In this document: piece after piece, positions 18,038 to 27,970 of the stretch | Numbering within the stretch: position 1 is the stretch's first letter | Layout of the letters: each line of letters starts with the position of its first letter | DNA from: Rahnella woolbedingensis | GTDB lineage: Bacteria; Pseudomonadota; Gammaproteobacteria; Enterobacterales; Enterobacteriaceae | Assembly: GCF_003602095.1 (NCBI RefSeq) | Contig: NZ_RAHH01000001.1 | Span: 1-64,000 of the forward strand | Length of the DNA: 64,000 nucleotides | Reading direction: 5' to 3' | The notes under the pieces: generated by a model | The model's input: the letters and a program-made list of their open reading frames with translations, nothing else | Told to the model about the DNA's origin: nothing | The model's database searches: none | Translations under genes and position numbers: made by a program

Positions 18038-19150
18038 TTAGAACTGGTATTGCAGACCAACACCAACGATGTCGTCTGTGCTACGGCCAGCTGCTTTGGT
18101 GTAGCTGTTGTCGTCCAGCAGGTTGATTTTGTAGTCAACATAGGTAGACATGTTTTTGTTGAAGTAGTAGTAAGTACCCACTTCTACGTATTTAACCAGG
18201 TCAGCATCGCCGCCAGCGTAGGTAGAACCGTTGTTGGTGAAACCGTTCAGGCTCTTACCTTTAGACTGCAGGTATGCGATAGATGGGCGCAGGCCGAAAT
18301 CGAACTGATACTGAGCAACAACTTCGAAGTTCTGAGTTTTGTTAGCGATTGAATCCGGGTTGCCGTAATCAGTGGTGTTACGTGATTCACCGTAGAAGGT
18401 CGCCAGGTACAGGTTGTTAGCGTCGTATTTCGCGCCGAATGCGTATGCGTCAGCTTTGTCACCAGCACCATCTTCTTTCTGAAGAGTAGTACGGTTAGAA
18501 GAGAAGTAAGCACCAGTCAGGCTAACACCGGAGTTGCCGATAGCGTAGGCAGCAGAAGTACCCCAGCCGTCGCCATTGGAGTCAACTGCGCCACGGTCGT
18601 CACGACCTTCGTCGTTTTTGCCTTGGTACTGTACAGCGAAGCTCAGGCCATCAACCAGACCAAAGAAGTTGCTGTTACGGTAAGTTGCCATGCCATTACC
18701 ACGACCAACCATGAAGTTGTCGTTGTTCTGGTACATAGTGTCATCGCCGAAGATTGGCAATTGGTCAGTGTAGGACATTACGTCGTAGATTACGCCGTAG
18801 TTACGACCGTAGTCGAATGAACCTGCATCGCCAAATTTCAGACCTGCGAAGCCCAGACGAGTTTTGTTACCTTCGTCGCCAGCGCTTTCTGCGTGGTTAG
18901 CCTGAACGTTGTATTCCCACTGGCCGTAACCGGTCAGTTGGTCAGTAATTTGAGTTTCGCCTTTGAAGCCGAAACGAACGTAAGTCTGGTCGCCGTCATC
19001 GCCAGCGTTGTCAGAGAAGGTGTGGCGCGCGTCAACTTTACCGTACAGATCCAGTTTGTTGCCGTCTTTGTTATAGATCTCAGCCGCATTAGCTGCACCA
19101 GCAACTAACAGAGCAGGGATTACCACTGCAAGAATATTGCGCTTCATCAT
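18038..19150 (-). CDS. ompF: General outer-membrane porin OmpF
   Basis: A 370-residue trimeric 16-strand porin precursor. The signal peptide is [21 protein letters not shown] (22 residues), then mature [19 protein letters not shown]. The conserved loop 3 constriction region ([16 protein letters not shown], about residues 125-150) and the C-terminal GLQYQF, ending in Phe as needed for BAM insertion, are present. Position between aspC and asnS is that of E. coli ompF rather than ompC or phoE. Ribosome binding site GAGGG precedes ATG 19150. The leader (19151-19251) resembles E. coli ompF, including the region that MicF pairs with, as I remember it. Confidence 0.95.
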   Translation of the reverse strand: MMKRNILAVVIPALLVAGAANAAEIYNKDGNKLDLYGKVDARHTFSDNAGDDGDQTYVRFGFKGETQITDQLTGYGQWEYNVQANHAESAGDEGNKTRLGFAGLKFGDAGSFDYGRNYGVIYDVMSYTDQLPIFGDDTMYQNNDNFMVGRGNGMATYRNSNFFGLVDGLSFAVQYQGKNDEGRDDRGAVDSNGDGWGTSAAYAIGNSGVSLTGAYFSSNRTTLQKEDGAGDKADAYAFGAKYDANNLYLATFYGESRNTTDYGNPDSIANKTQNFEVVAQYQFDFGLRPSIAYLQSKGKSLNGFTNNGSTYAGGDADLVKYVEVGTYYYFNKNMSTYVDYKINLLDDNSYTKAAGRSTDDIVGVGLQYQF

Positions 19151-19251
19151 TATTATTACCCTCATTGGTTTTATTTGGACACCTGCCACTGCCTTAAATA
19201 ATTCTTTACGGAACTATTCGTGAAAGTTTGGTGTCTCCTGTGTCTGAACGC

Positions 19252-19350
19252 ACTATTCCATCCGTGGTGAGCTTAATCCATAGCGAAAATGCTACTAAAT
19301 TACTAAATATGTTTCAGTTGGAAAAAATGTATTACAAAATGTGTATTTTA
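19252..19350 (-). promoter_or_regulatory. ompF promoter with probable OmpR sites
   Basis: On the minus strand a weak -10 AATAGT (19257-19252) sits about 100 bases before the ompF ATG, with no good -35, as expected for an activated promoter. Upstream, TTTTTTCCAACTGAAACATAT (boundary near 19307) and a neighbouring TTTGTAATACAT resemble OmpR boxes (pattern with AAACATAT). Assignment is by resemblance to the E. coli ompF promoter. Confidence 0.5.
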
Positions 19351-19379
19351 CGGAACTTTGTGACAGGGATCTATCTTTC

Positions 19380-19411
19380 AAAATGACTAAGGCCAGCATT
19401 GCTGGCCTTAG
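19380..19411 (-). terminator. Terminator of asnS
   Basis: Eleven-bp stem CTAAGGCCAGC/GCTGGCCTTAG with a tiny loop; on the minus strand it is followed by TCATTTTG. Confidence 0.7.
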
Positions 19412-19450
19412 TATTGTAACTATTTTGTTATGTAGAAATAGTTTATTTAA

Positions 19451-20851
19451 TTAGAAGGTTGCATTACGTGGTGTGCGCGGGAACGGAATCACGTCACGAA
19501 CGTTCTGAACACCGGTCACATAGGCGACTAAACGTTCAAAGCCTAACCCGAAGCCGGAGTGCGGGACCGTACCGTAACGACGAAGATCGCGATACCACCA
19601 ATAATCTTCAGTTTTCAGTCCCATTTCGACCATTCTCGCATCCAATACATCCAGACGTTCTTCACGCTGTGAACCGCCGATGATCTCGCCAATTCCCGGT
19701 GCCAGCACGTCCATCGCTGCTACAGTTTTGCCATCATCGTTCAGGCGCATGTAGAAGGACTTGATATCTTTAGGATAGTTTTTAACCACTACAGGCGCTT
19801 TGAAATGCTGCTCAGCCAGGTAACGTTCGTGTTCAGAAGAAAGATCGACACCCCAGGAAACCGGGTTTTCAAATTGCTGACCACAATTCATTAGGATTTC
19901 TACTGCATCGGTGTAATCCACCTGTGCGAAATCGGATGTTACAAATCGCTCAAGGCGCGCAACAGCATCTTTGTCTACGCGGTCGGCAAAAAAGGCCATA
20001 TCGTCTGCGCGTTCATCTAAAACGGCTTTGAAAACATATTTAAGCATGTTTTCAGCAAGCGCAGCGATGTCGTCCAGCGTAGCAAAAGCCACTTCCGGTT
20101 CAACCATCCAGAACTCAGCGAGGTGACGGCTGGTGTTAGAGTTTTCTGCGCGGAAGGTCGGGCCGAAGGTATAAACCTTAGACAGCGCACACGCATAGGT
20201 TTCGCCGTTAAGCTGACCGGAAACCGTAAGGAACGCTTCTTTACCGAAGAAGTCTTCGCTGAAGTCGATTTCGCCTTTGTCGGTACGCGGCAGGTTTTGC
20301 AGATCCAGCGTTGAAACGCGGAACATTTCACCGGCACCTTCGGTATCGGACGCAGTGATCAGCGGAGTGGACACCCAGAAGTAGCCATTTTCGTGATAGA
20401 AACGGTGAATCGCCTGCGACAGGGTGTTGCGCACACGGGCAACGGCGCCGATCAGGTTGGTGCGCGGACGAAGGTGAGCCACTTCACGCAGGTATTCGAT
20501 ACTGTGGCGTTTTGCCGCCATCGGGTAGGTATCAGGGTCATCCACCCAGCCAACAACTTTAACGGCGGTGGCCTGCAATTCGAAACTCTGACCTTCGCCA
20601 GGAGATGCGACAACAGTACCGGTCACTTCTACTGAACAACCCGTCGTCAGACGCAGGACGTCTTCCTGATAATTGGGCAGAGAATTATTGATGACGGCCT
20701 GTAAAGGATTAAAGCAGGAGCCGTCATAAACGGCGACGAATGAGATACCAGCTTTAGAATCTCTCCGGGTACGTACCCAACCGCGTACGGTGACTTCACT
20801 GTCAACCGCAGCACGGCCTTGCAGTACGTCGACTACAGGCACAACGCTCAT
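19451..20851 (-). CDS. asnS: Asparaginyl-tRNA synthetase
   Basis: A 466-residue class IIb aminoacyl-tRNA synthetase, the same length as E. coli AsnS, charging tRNA-Asn in the cytoplasm. An N-terminal OB-fold anticodon-binding domain (about 1-110, [16 protein letters not shown]) is followed by the class II catalytic core with motif 2 [18 protein letters not shown] and motif 3 [15 protein letters not shown]. The C-terminus PRTPRNATF is conserved. It has its own terminator and lies downstream of pncB; the 270 bases between contain the pncB terminator (21084-21115) and otherwise only the asnS leader and promoter region. Confidence 0.98.
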   Translation of the reverse strand: MSVVPVVDVLQGRAAVDSEVTVRGWVRTRRDSKAGISFVAVYDGSCFNPLQAVINNSLPNYQEDVLRLTTGCSVEVTGTVVASPGEGQSFELQATAVKVVGWVDDPDTYPMAAKRHSIEYLREVAHLRPRTNLIGAVARVRNTLSQAIHRFYHENGYFWVSTPLITASDTEGAGEMFRVSTLDLQNLPRTDKGEIDFSEDFFGKEAFLTVSGQLNGETYACALSKVYTFGPTFRAENSNTSRHLAEFWMVEPEVAFATLDDIAALAENMLKYVFKAVLDERADDMAFFADRVDKDAVARLERFVTSDFAQVDYTDAVEILMNCGQQFENPVSWGVDLSSEHERYLAEQHFKAPVVVKNYPKDIKSFYMRLNDDGKTVAAMDVLAPGIGEIIGGSQREERLDVLDARMVEMGLKTEDYWWYRDLRRYGTVPHSGFGLGFERLVAYVTGVQNVRDVIPFPRTPRNATF

Positions 20852-21083
20852 AGATTTCTCTCTTTCTTTATATATGTTGACTAAGAAATATTGGACACCC
20901 TGTAGATAGGGATTTTGCTATGTTACTTAGCCTTTCTCAGGACACAAGCAGAAATCACCGTTGGTGAGGAAGAATTGTCAGGCAAAGGCGTGGATTATCA
21001 GGAAACATTGAGATAGCGAATAAAAGCCGAGCGGAATGAGATTGCAGGTATATAAAGGAAAGAAAGTAAGGAAAGAAATTCTG

Positions 21084-21115
21084 ATAAAGCGCCGAAATGC
21101 ATTCCGGCGCTTTAT
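21084..21115 (-). terminator. Terminator of pncB
   Basis: Perfect 11-bp stem ATAAAGCGCCG/CGGCGCTTTAT just after the pncB stop; T-tail is short. Confidence 0.75.
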
Positions 21116-21121
21116 GGACAG

Positions 21122-22327
21122 TCAGGATGCTTTTTTTACCAGCGGCAAATCGAAGGCCTTGCGCAGTGCTTTCACGAAGGCTTTGTCCTGACAAATGGTT
21201 TTGCCCGGACTGTCAGACAGCTTGGCGACCGGCTTGCCGTTGCACTGAACCAGTTTGATCACGATATTCAGCGGTTTAACACCGGGAATATTACAGGTCA
21301 GGCGAGTACCAATACCAAACACCAGATTCACCCGCTGGTGGAAATGACGATAAAGATGCAGTGCTTTATCCAGATCCAGATTATCGGAAAATACCAGAGT
21401 TTTAGTCATCGGGTCGATATCGAGTGCGTGGTAATGCGCGATCGCTTTTTCGCCCCATTCAAAGGGATCCCCGGAGTCATGGCGCAGCCCCTGATAGGCA
21501 TTGGCGAATTCACTGCCAAAATCACGCAGGAAAGCATCCATCGTAATACAGTCGGTCAGCGCAATCCCGAGCTGGTCCGGATATTCATCCAGCCAGGCCT
21601 GCAATGCTGCGCGCTGGCTGTTGGCCAGAACCGGACTGATTTGCTGATGCGCCTGGAACCATTCGTGAGCCTGAGTCCCGACCGGTGTCAGCTGCAATTT
21701 ATGTGCTAAATCGTAGTTGCTGGTACCGACCAGATAAGGGAATTCGTTTTTAAGCGTGCTGACGATAGCTTCCTGAACGTCGCCCGAAAAACGACGGCGT
21801 GTGCCGAAATCCATCAGACGGAAAGCGGAAAGGTCAATATCTGCCGCCTGCTCTTTGAAGCTGGCGAGATTTTTACGCAGCTGATCAACGGCCATTTGCG
21901 CGGTAACTTGCGGCGAGCGCTGACGATGCACCACTTCGCTGATCACAGCCAGCAGTGGCACTTCCCACATAATCACTTCACGCCACGGCCCTTCAATGCG
22001 CACGTGCAAATGCCCGTTGCGATCGGAAACGGTGACATGGTCAGGATTGTAGCGGAACGCTTTCAGCCAGTTCAGATAGTCCTGAGTGAAGAAGGGCAGG
22101 CCGGAAAGATAAGTAAACTCATCATCCGTAAGTGCCAGCTGACTCATCATCCGGACTTGCTCGAGAATTTCGCTGGCATATTCACCCAGCAGTTCATCGC
22201 CGCGGCAACGGAACTCGGCTACTACGCTGATATTGCGATAGCGATGGTAAACCGCTTGCTGCATATGAAGCTTGTAGGCATCGGTATCTAACAGCGAAGT
22301 CAAAATCGGGGAGGCGTATGAAGTCAT
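21122..22327 (-). CDS. pncB: Nicotinate phosphoribosyltransferase
   Basis: A 401-residue enzyme (E. coli 400) of NAD salvage: nicotinate + PRPP + ATP gives nicotinate mononucleotide. Recognisable segments are [18 protein letters not shown] near the N-terminus, [19 protein letters not shown] (around the phosphorylated His region) and [16 protein letters not shown]. In E. coli pncB is repressed by NadR; I found no full TGTTTA-N6-TAAACA site upstream, only a shorter inverted repeat (22361-22376). Its terminator is at 21084-21115. Confidence 0.97.
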   Translation of the reverse strand: MTSYASPILTSLLDTDAYKLHMQQAVYHRYRNISVVAEFRCRGDELLGEYASEILEQVRMMSQLALTDDEFTYLSGLPFFTQDYLNWLKAFRYNPDHVTVSDRNGHLHVRIEGPWREVIMWEVPLLAVISEVVHRQRSPQVTAQMAVDQLRKNLASFKEQAADIDLSAFRLMDFGTRRRFSGDVQEAIVSTLKNEFPYLVGTSNYDLAHKLQLTPVGTQAHEWFQAHQQISPVLANSQRAALQAWLDEYPDQLGIALTDCITMDAFLRDFGSEFANAYQGLRHDSGDPFEWGEKAIAHYHALDIDPMTKTLVFSDNLDLDKALHLYRHFHQRVNLVFGIGTRLTCNIPGVKPLNIVIKLVQCNGKPVAKLSDSPGKTICQDKAFVKALRKAFDLPLVKKAS

Positions 22328-22590
22328 AGCGCGTTTACAGCATCCTCGTCAGAAACTGAGTGTTTGAACACAAACAACCGTTCCGTAAAAAAAACGTTCG
22401 GGATAAAACAGCAAAGTCTGTGAAGTATACCGTATTATCCTGTCAAAGAACCCTCATCACATCATAATTGTCTGCGAATGGTCGAGGCTTAATTGTGCTC
22501 AAACATAGGAAACATGGGTAAACAGGCGATTTTTCGGCTTAAAAAAAGCACAAATTGATTACATAAATTTAATCTACCTGACAATAAGAA
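22328..22590 (-). promoter_or_regulatory. Upstream region of pncB
   Basis: About 260 AT-rich bases, part of the 336-base gap before the MFS transporter gene. It holds an inverted repeat TGTTTG-N4-CAAACA at 22361-22376, resembling but not matching the NadR spacing. No gene was seen. Confidence 0.35.
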
Positions 22591-22624
22591 AAGAAAAATC
22601 GGGGTGATTTTACCCCGATTTTTG
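22591..22624 (-). terminator. Terminator of the MFS transporter gene
   Basis: Stem AAAATCGGGGT/ACCCCGATTTT with a T-rich tail on the minus strand (TTTTTCTTTTC). This separates the transporter gene from pncB downstream. Confidence 0.85.
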
Positions 22625-22663
22625 TATGTTCATTCCGCTTCGTTTGTTCACGATAGTAAACGA

Positions 22664-24076
22664 TCAGATGTTTTCCAGATTAATGCCCCGCGTTTTTGGC
22701 CCGAAAATACCGATGACCAGCATCACAATAATCATGCTGACGACAATGAAAGCAATCACGCCCTGCGTTCCGGTATATTGCAGTAGCAGGCCGATCAAAA
22801 TGCTGCTAAAGACGGTCGACAGGCGGCTGAATGAATAGCAAAAGCCGACGGCGCGGGCGCGGATATGCGTCGGGAACACTTCGGTCTGGTAGGCATGATA
22901 GCTGAACGTCAGCCAGGCGTTGGAGTAGGTGATCAGGAAGCCGCAAATCACCAACATCACCGGATTGGTTTGCAGGGCGAATAAGGTACCGAATACCACC
23001 GTCATTAGTGACGAGAGAACGATCTGCCATTTGTTTTCAATTTTGTCGGCATACCGGCTGCAAATCAGCGATCCGAGCGGATAGGCCAGCGTAATAAAGA
23101 AGGCGTACAGCAAACTGTGGGTGACGGTCGTGCCTTTGCCGGAGAGCAGGGCGGGCAGCCAGTTACCAAAGCCGAAGAAACCTATGGCCTGGAAAAAGTT
23201 CATCACAGTCAGCATCAGTGTACGTTTGCGGTATTCCGGTGACCAGATTTCCCTGAACGTGCCTTTTCGGGGTAATTCCGTTGTGCTTTCTTGCGCGATA
23301 TACACCGGGCTGTCAGCGACCCCGCAGCGTTTCTCCATCGCACTCACCACATTATGCGCATCCTCATGACGCCCTTGTTGCGCCAGCCAGCGGGCGGATT
23401 CCGGCAGATTTTTACGCACAATCCACACCACCAGTGAACACAGAGCGCCAGCAATCACCACGTAACGCCAGCCTGTCAGCCCGAAAAAGGTTTGCGGCAC
23501 CAGCCACCAGGACATCAGCGCCACTGCCGGTACGGAAAGAAACTGGATAAAGAAAGCGAACGCGAACGCGCGGCTGCGCATATGGCTCGGCACCCATTCG
23601 GTCAGATAGGTATCGATAGTCACCAGCTCAAGACCCAGACCAATCCCGACCAGAAAACGGCAAAGAATGATGCCTTCAGCACTGTTCTGGAACGACATGA
23701 GCAAAGAAAAACAGCCGTACCACGCCAGCGCAAACATAAATGTCATCCGGCGGCCGAAGCGGTCTGCATTCGGTGCCAGCAGGCTCGCGCCGAAAAAAAG
23801 ACCTAAAAATGTGGAGGAAGCGAAGGCGGCCTGATCGGATATACCAAAAACCCCCGCAGAGCCGATATGAAATATGTTCTCTGCCAGTAAACCTGAACTA
23901 ATGTATCCGGTTTCGAAAAGATCATAGAGTTCGAAGAATCCACCCAGTGACAGCAATATGATGAAGCGCCAGAGTCCGGCGGAGGCGGGAAGCGCGTCAA
24001 TGCGGGCTGATAATGTCTTGTTATTTAATGTTTTTTGTTTAGGTATCCCCATCTCGGGGGCGCAGGTGTCACTCAT
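22664..24076 (-). CDS. MFS transporter, metabolite:H+ symporter type, substrate unknown
   Basis: A 470-residue major facilitator protein with about 12 hydrophobic segments. The loop 2-3 motif appears as APNADRFGRRMTF (a variant of G-x-x-x-D-R-x-G-R-R), and the sugar-porter-like segments RFLVGIGLGLELVTIDTYLTEWVPSHMRSR and PESARWL, with the related YHAYQTEVFPTHIRARAVGF in the second half, place it near the aromatic-acid/NiaP/YdjE-like transporters. It is not part of E. coli synteny here, where pncB is followed directly by pepN. It lies upstream of pncB on the same strand but has its own terminator, so a link to niacin uptake is suggested only by proximity and NiaP-like features. Confidence 0.85.
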   Translation of the reverse strand: MSDTCAPEMGIPKQKTLNNKTLSARIDALPASAGLWRFIILLSLGGFFELYDLFETGYISSGLLAENIFHIGSAGVFGISDQAAFASSTFLGLFFGASLLAPNADRFGRRMTFMFALAWYGCFSLLMSFQNSAEGIILCRFLVGIGLGLELVTIDTYLTEWVPSHMRSRAFAFAFFIQFLSVPAVALMSWWLVPQTFFGLTGWRYVVIAGALCSLVVWIVRKNLPESARWLAQQGRHEDAHNVVSAMEKRCGVADSPVYIAQESTTELPRKGTFREIWSPEYRKRTLMLTVMNFFQAIGFFGFGNWLPALLSGKGTTVTHSLLYAFFITLAYPLGSLICSRYADKIENKWQIVLSSLMTVVFGTLFALQTNPVMLVICGFLITYSNAWLTFSYHAYQTEVFPTHIRARAVGFCYSFSRLSTVFSSILIGLLLQYTGTQGVIAFIVVSMIIVMLVIGIFGPKTRGINLENI

Positions 24077-24380
24077 TTTATTATTAGCCTCAGTGATTCA
24101 TCGTATTCATGATCATGCTAATGACACCCGATCGGATTTAAATATTGAATTTATGTAACGAATAAGAAAATAGAGCATAAAAAACTGCGCAAAAACGCAT
24201 TGAGAAAAGTACAGTTTTATCGGTCCAGAATGTGACGCGGATCTGACTTCCACTTTTCACCCCCGAAACGCCCTTTAAGACAAATTTCTGTGTTTTGGTT
24301 GAAAGGTGCGCATACGCACTCACAGACTGGCAACAATCTGGGATTTTCTGATGCCTGTGTTAGAGTTTAGAGAGAGAAGT
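24077..24380. promoter_or_regulatory. Intergenic region upstream of the MFS gene and pepN
   Basis: About 300 AT-rich bases between the divergent MFS gene and the pepN side. It must hold both promoters. I saw the dyad ATGATCAT near 24108 but no site that I can name, and no gene. Confidence 0.35.
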
Positions 24381-24467
24381 ATGAAGGCCGGCAGGGCTCT
24401 GCGCAGCGAATCACTGATGAAAAGCGCCCGCTTAAATGCCATGAATCGTCATCACCATAAACAATGA
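24381..24467 (+). CDS. Possible 28-residue basic leader peptide before pepN
   Basis: A 28-codon ORF starting at ATG 24381, preceded by the purine-rich AGAGAGAGAAG, and ending 19 bases before the pepN ATG. The product begins MKAGRALRSESLMK and ends MNRHHHKQ; it is rich in Arg, Lys and His with one acidic residue and no signal peptide. I do not recognise it. Its position in the pepN leader suggests a translated upstream ORF that could couple to pepN, but it could also be a chance frame; the short purine run and codon use alone do not decide it. Confidence 0.3.
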   Translation: MKAGRALRSESLMKSARLNAMNRHHHKQ

Positions 24468-24486
24468 AAACGCCAAAAGGTTTTTT

Positions 24487-27102
24487 ATGACTCAACTGCC
24501 ACAAGCCAAGTTCCGCCATGACTATCGTGCGCCGGACTATACCATCACGGATATCGACCTTAATTTCGAGCTTGATGCACAGAAAACCATTGTGACTGCT
24601 GTCAGTCAGATTAAACGACAGGGCGCAGAAGGCGCGCCGCTGGTGCTCAATGGTGAAGATCTGACCCTGATCAGCCTGAAAATTAACGATCAGGACTGGC
24701 CGAAATATCAGTTAAAAGAAGGCGTGCTGGAAATTACCGGCCTGCCGGAAGCGTTTGAACTGGCCATTGTTAACGAAATTCACCCGGCGAAAAACACCGC
24801 GCTGGAAGGGCTGTATCTTTCTGGTGAAGCGCTGTGTACCCAGTGTGAAGCTGAAGGTTTCCGCCACATTACCTATTATCTGGATCGCCCGGACGTTCTG
24901 GCGCGTTTTACCACCCGCATCGTGGCTGACAAAGCCCGTTATCCTTATTTGCTTTCCAACGGTAACCGTATTGACCAGGGCGAACTGGATGGCGGTAAAC
25001 ATTGGATCAAATGGCAAGATCCGTTCCCGAAACCTTGCTACCTGTTTGCGCTGGTCGCGGGCGATTTCGACGTTCTGCGCGATTCTTTCAAAACCCGTTC
25101 CGGTCGCGATGTGGCGCTGGAACTGTTTGTCGATCGCGGAAATCTGGATCGTGCGGGCTGGGCAATGGAATCCCTGAAGCAATCTATGAAATGGGACGAA
25201 ACCCGTTTCAATCTGGAATACGATCTCGACATCTTTATGATTGTCGCCGTTGATTTCTTCAACATGGGCGCGATGGAAAACAAAGGCCTGAACGTCTTTA
25301 ACTCCAAATATGTGCTGGCAAAAGCTGAAACCGCGACTGACAAAGATTACCTCGGTATCGAAGCGGTGATCGGCCATGAATACTTCCATAACTGGACCGG
25401 TAACCGCGTGACTTGTCGCGACTGGTTCCAGCTGAGCCTGAAAGAAGGCCTGACCGTTTTCCGTGATCAGGAATTCAGTTCTGATCTGGGCTCGCGTTCA
25501 GTCAACCGTATCGATAATGTCCGCGTGATGCGTGGCGCGCAGTTCTCTGAAGATGCCAGCCCGATGGCGCACCCGATCCGTCCGGAAAAAGTCATCGAAA
25601 TGAATAACTTCTACACCCTGACGGTGTATGAGAAAGGTTCAGAGGTCATCCGCATGCTCCATACCCTGCTGGGTGAGGAGAAATTCCAGGCCGGGATGCA
25701 GCTGTATTTTGAGCGTCATGACGGCAGCGCCGCGACCTGTGACGATTTCGTACAGGCGATGGAAGATGCGTCAAACGTGGACCTGTCATTGTTCCGCCGC
25801 TGGTACAGCCAGTCCGGTACGCCGGTGCTGACCGTGCGCGATGACTATGACGTGGAAAAACAGCAATACACTCTGACCGTCAGCCAGAAAACCCCGGCGA
25901 CGCCTGATCAGACTGAAAAGCTGCCACTGCATATCCCGCTGGATATCGAACTGTATGATCCGCAGGGCAACGTGATTTCGCTGAAACAAAACGGTCAGAC
26001 GGTCAGTAACGTGCTGAATGTGACCGAAGCCGGGCAGACGTTTGTCTTCGACGATGTGGAATATCAGCCGGTACCTTCTTTGTTACGTGAATTCTCCGCG
26101 CCGGTGAAACTCGATTACAAATGGGGCGATCATCAGCTGACTTTCCTGATGAAATACGCACGTAACGATTTCGCCCGCTGGGATGCGTCGCAAAGCCTGC
26201 TGGCGATTTACATCAAGCTTAACGTGGCACGTCATCAGCAGAAACAGCCTCTGTCTCTGCCGTTGCATGTGGCGGATGCGTTCCGTGCAGTATTGCTGGA
26301 TGAAAGTATCGATCCGGCGCTGGCGGCGCAAATCCTGACCCTGCCGTCTGAAAACGAAATTGCTGAGCTGTTTGAAATCATCGATCCAGAAGCAATCAGC
26401 GCCGTTCATGATGCGATTACCCGCTGCTTAGCAACGGAAATGGCCGATGAATTCCTGGCGGTTTACAACGCTAACCGCCTGCCTGCATATCGTGTGGTAC
26501 ATGAGGATATCGGTAAACGTTCACTGCGTAATACCTGCCTGCATTATCTGGCCTTTGCCGATGTCGCGCTGGCTGACCAGCTGGTGAAAGCGCAGTTTGA
26601 ACAGGCTGATAATATGACGGATTCTCTGGCGGCGATGTCTGCAGCCGTTTCCGCGCAACTGCCTTGCCGCGAATCGCTGATGGCAGCTTATGATGAGCGC
26701 TGGCATCACGACGGTCTGGTCATGGATAAATGGTTTATCCAGCAGGCGACCAGCCCGGCAGCCGATGTGTTGCACAAAGTCCGCTCACTGCTGAACCACC
26801 GTTCATTCAGTATGAGTAACCCGAACCGCGTTCGTTCATTAGTTGGCGCGTTCGCCTCTGCTAATCCTTCGGCATTCCACGCCGCAGACGGCAGCGGTTA
26901 TCAGTTCCTGACTGAAATGCTCACCGATCTCAACACCCGTAACCCGCAGGTGGCCGCGCGTATGATTGAGCCGTTGATCCGCCTGAAACGCTACGACCAG
27001 AACCGTCAGGCGCTGATGCGTCAGGCGCTGGAACAGCTGAAAGGGCTGGAAAATCTGTCCGGTGATTTGTTCGAGAAAATTACTAAAGCGTTAGAGGCTT
27101 AA
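24487..27102 (+). CDS. pepN: Aminopeptidase N
   Basis: An 871-residue M1 zinc aminopeptidase (E. coli 870) that removes N-terminal residues, especially Ala, Arg and Lys, in the final steps of cytosolic protein turnover. The exopeptidase motif GAMEN is at 261-265 and the zinc motif HEYFH at 297-301, the same numbering as in E. coli, with the third ligand Glu in the following KEGLTVFRDQEF segment (about 320). The C-terminal helical domain is complete. A terminator with a GAAA tetraloop follows. Confidence 0.98.
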   Translation: MTQLPQAKFRHDYRAPDYTITDIDLNFELDAQKTIVTAVSQIKRQGAEGAPLVLNGEDLTLISLKINDQDWPKYQLKEGVLEITGLPEAFELAIVNEIHPAKNTALEGLYLSGEALCTQCEAEGFRHITYYLDRPDVLARFTTRIVADKARYPYLLSNGNRIDQGELDGGKHWIKWQDPFPKPCYLFALVAGDFDVLRDSFKTRSGRDVALELFVDRGNLDRAGWAMESLKQSMKWDETRFNLEYDLDIFMIVAVDFFNMGAMENKGLNVFNSKYVLAKAETATDKDYLGIEAVIGHEYFHNWTGNRVTCRDWFQLSLKEGLTVFRDQEFSSDLGSRSVNRIDNVRVMRGAQFSEDASPMAHPIRPEKVIEMNNFYTLTVYEKGSEVIRMLHTLLGEEKFQAGMQLYFERHDGSAATCDDFVQAMEDASNVDLSLFRRWYSQSGTPVLTVRDDYDVEKQQYTLTVSQKTPATPDQTEKLPLHIPLDIELYDPQGNVISLKQNGQTVSNVLNVTEAGQTFVFDDVEYQPVPSLLREFSAPVKLDYKWGDHQLTFLMKYARNDFARWDASQSLLAIYIKLNVARHQQKQPLSLPLHVADAFRAVLLDESIDPALAAQILTLPSENEIAELFEIIDPEAISAVHDAITRCLATEMADEFLAVYNANRLPAYRVVHEDIGKRSLRNTCLHYLAFADVALADQLVKAQFEQADNMTDSLAAMSAAVSAQLPCRESLMAAYDERWHHDGLVMDKWFIQQATSPAADVLHKVRSLLNHRSFSMSNPNRVRSLVGAFASANPSAFHAADGSGYQFLTEMLTDLNTRNPQVAARMIEPLIRLKRYDQNRQALMRQALEQLKGLENLSGDLFEKITKALEA

Positions 27103-27133
27103 TCGCCTCTACGGGTAAACAGCAGCAAAGTAA

Positions 27134-27161
27134 AAGGGCGATGGAAACATCGCCCTTATTT
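27134..27161. terminator. Bidirectional terminator between pepN and ssuB
   Basis: Perfect 10-bp stem AAGGGCGATG/CATCGCCCTT closing a GAAA tetraloop; T-rich on both sides, shared by convergent pepN and the ssu operon. Confidence 0.85.
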
Positions 27162-27187
27162 CGTTTTGAATTCACTGAATGCGAAAA

Positions 27188-27970
27188 TCAGTTACGTGCG
27201 CGTTTCGCTTCCTGAGCGATATTTTGCAACGGCTGCGGCGTCAGCACACGTTCCAGTACTTCGGCTTCCAGCTCCGCCAGTCGCGCTGAACCCTTACGGC
27301 GCGGACGCGGTAAATCTACCGTCAAATCCATACCAATCTGCCCCTGATCGATAAGGATCACCCGATCAGCGACGGTCACCGCTTCGCTGACGTCATGTGT
27401 CACCAGCAGGACGGTGAAATCATGCTGTTGCCATAAGCGCTCGATCAGGCTTTGCATCTCAATACGGGTCAGGGCATCCAGTGCACCCAGCGGTTCATCG
27501 AGCAATAACAGGCGGGGACGGTGGATCAATGCACGCGCCAGCGCCACACGTTGTTTTTGTCCGCCGGATAATGCGGAAGGCCAGTCGTCTGCGCGATCCG
27601 CCAGTCCGACTTCTTCCAGCGCGGCCAGAGCGGCTTCACGCCATTTTCCTTTTAAGCCCAATCCGACATTATCGATCACCTTTTTCCACGGCAGCAGGCG
27701 GTCATCCTGAAACATCAGACGTGTATCATCGCGCACCTGACTCAGTGGCGCGCTGGCGCTGAGCAGTTCGCCCTGCGTGGTTTTTTCCAGCCCGGCCAGC
27801 AAACGCAGCAGGGTGCTTTTGCCACAACCGCTGCGCCCGACCACCGCCACAAACTGGCCGGGCGGAATGCGCAGATTAATGTCATTCAGCACGGCGCGGT
27901 TGCCGTATTTTTTAGTGATGCCGGAGAGTGTCACCGGCGTGCCTTGCGGGATACGTGCGGGTGCGCTCAT
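27188..27970 (-). CDS. ssuB: Aliphatic sulfonate ABC transporter ATPase
   Basis: A 260-residue ABC ATPase energising sulfonate import. Walker [12 protein letters not shown] (about 45-55), signature [15 protein letters not shown] and Walker [13 protein letters not shown] are all intact. It is the last gene of ssuEADCB; its ATG overlaps the ssuC stop by 4 bases. Together with SsuA and SsuC it forms the importer, feeding SsuD and SsuE for sulfur release under sulfate limitation. Confidence 0.97.
   Translation of the reverse strand: MSAPARIPQGTPVTLSGITKKYGNRAVLNDINLRIPPGQFVAVVGRSGCGKSTLLRLLAGLEKTTQGELLSASAPLSQVRDDTRLMFQDDRLLPWKKVIDNVGLGLKGKWREAALAALEEVGLADRADDWPSALSGGQKQRVALARALIHRPRLLLLDEPLGALDALTRIEMQSLIERLWQQHDFTVLLVTHDVSEAVTVADRVILIDQGQIGMDLTVDLPRPRRKGSARLAELEAEVLERVLTPQPLQNIAQEAKRARN

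Noticed and set aside
19352-19384. SigmaE-like GGAACTT on the plus strand in the ompF-asnS gap
   Set aside because: Spacing to a possible -10 is wrong and the only thing downstream on that strand is the asnS terminator.
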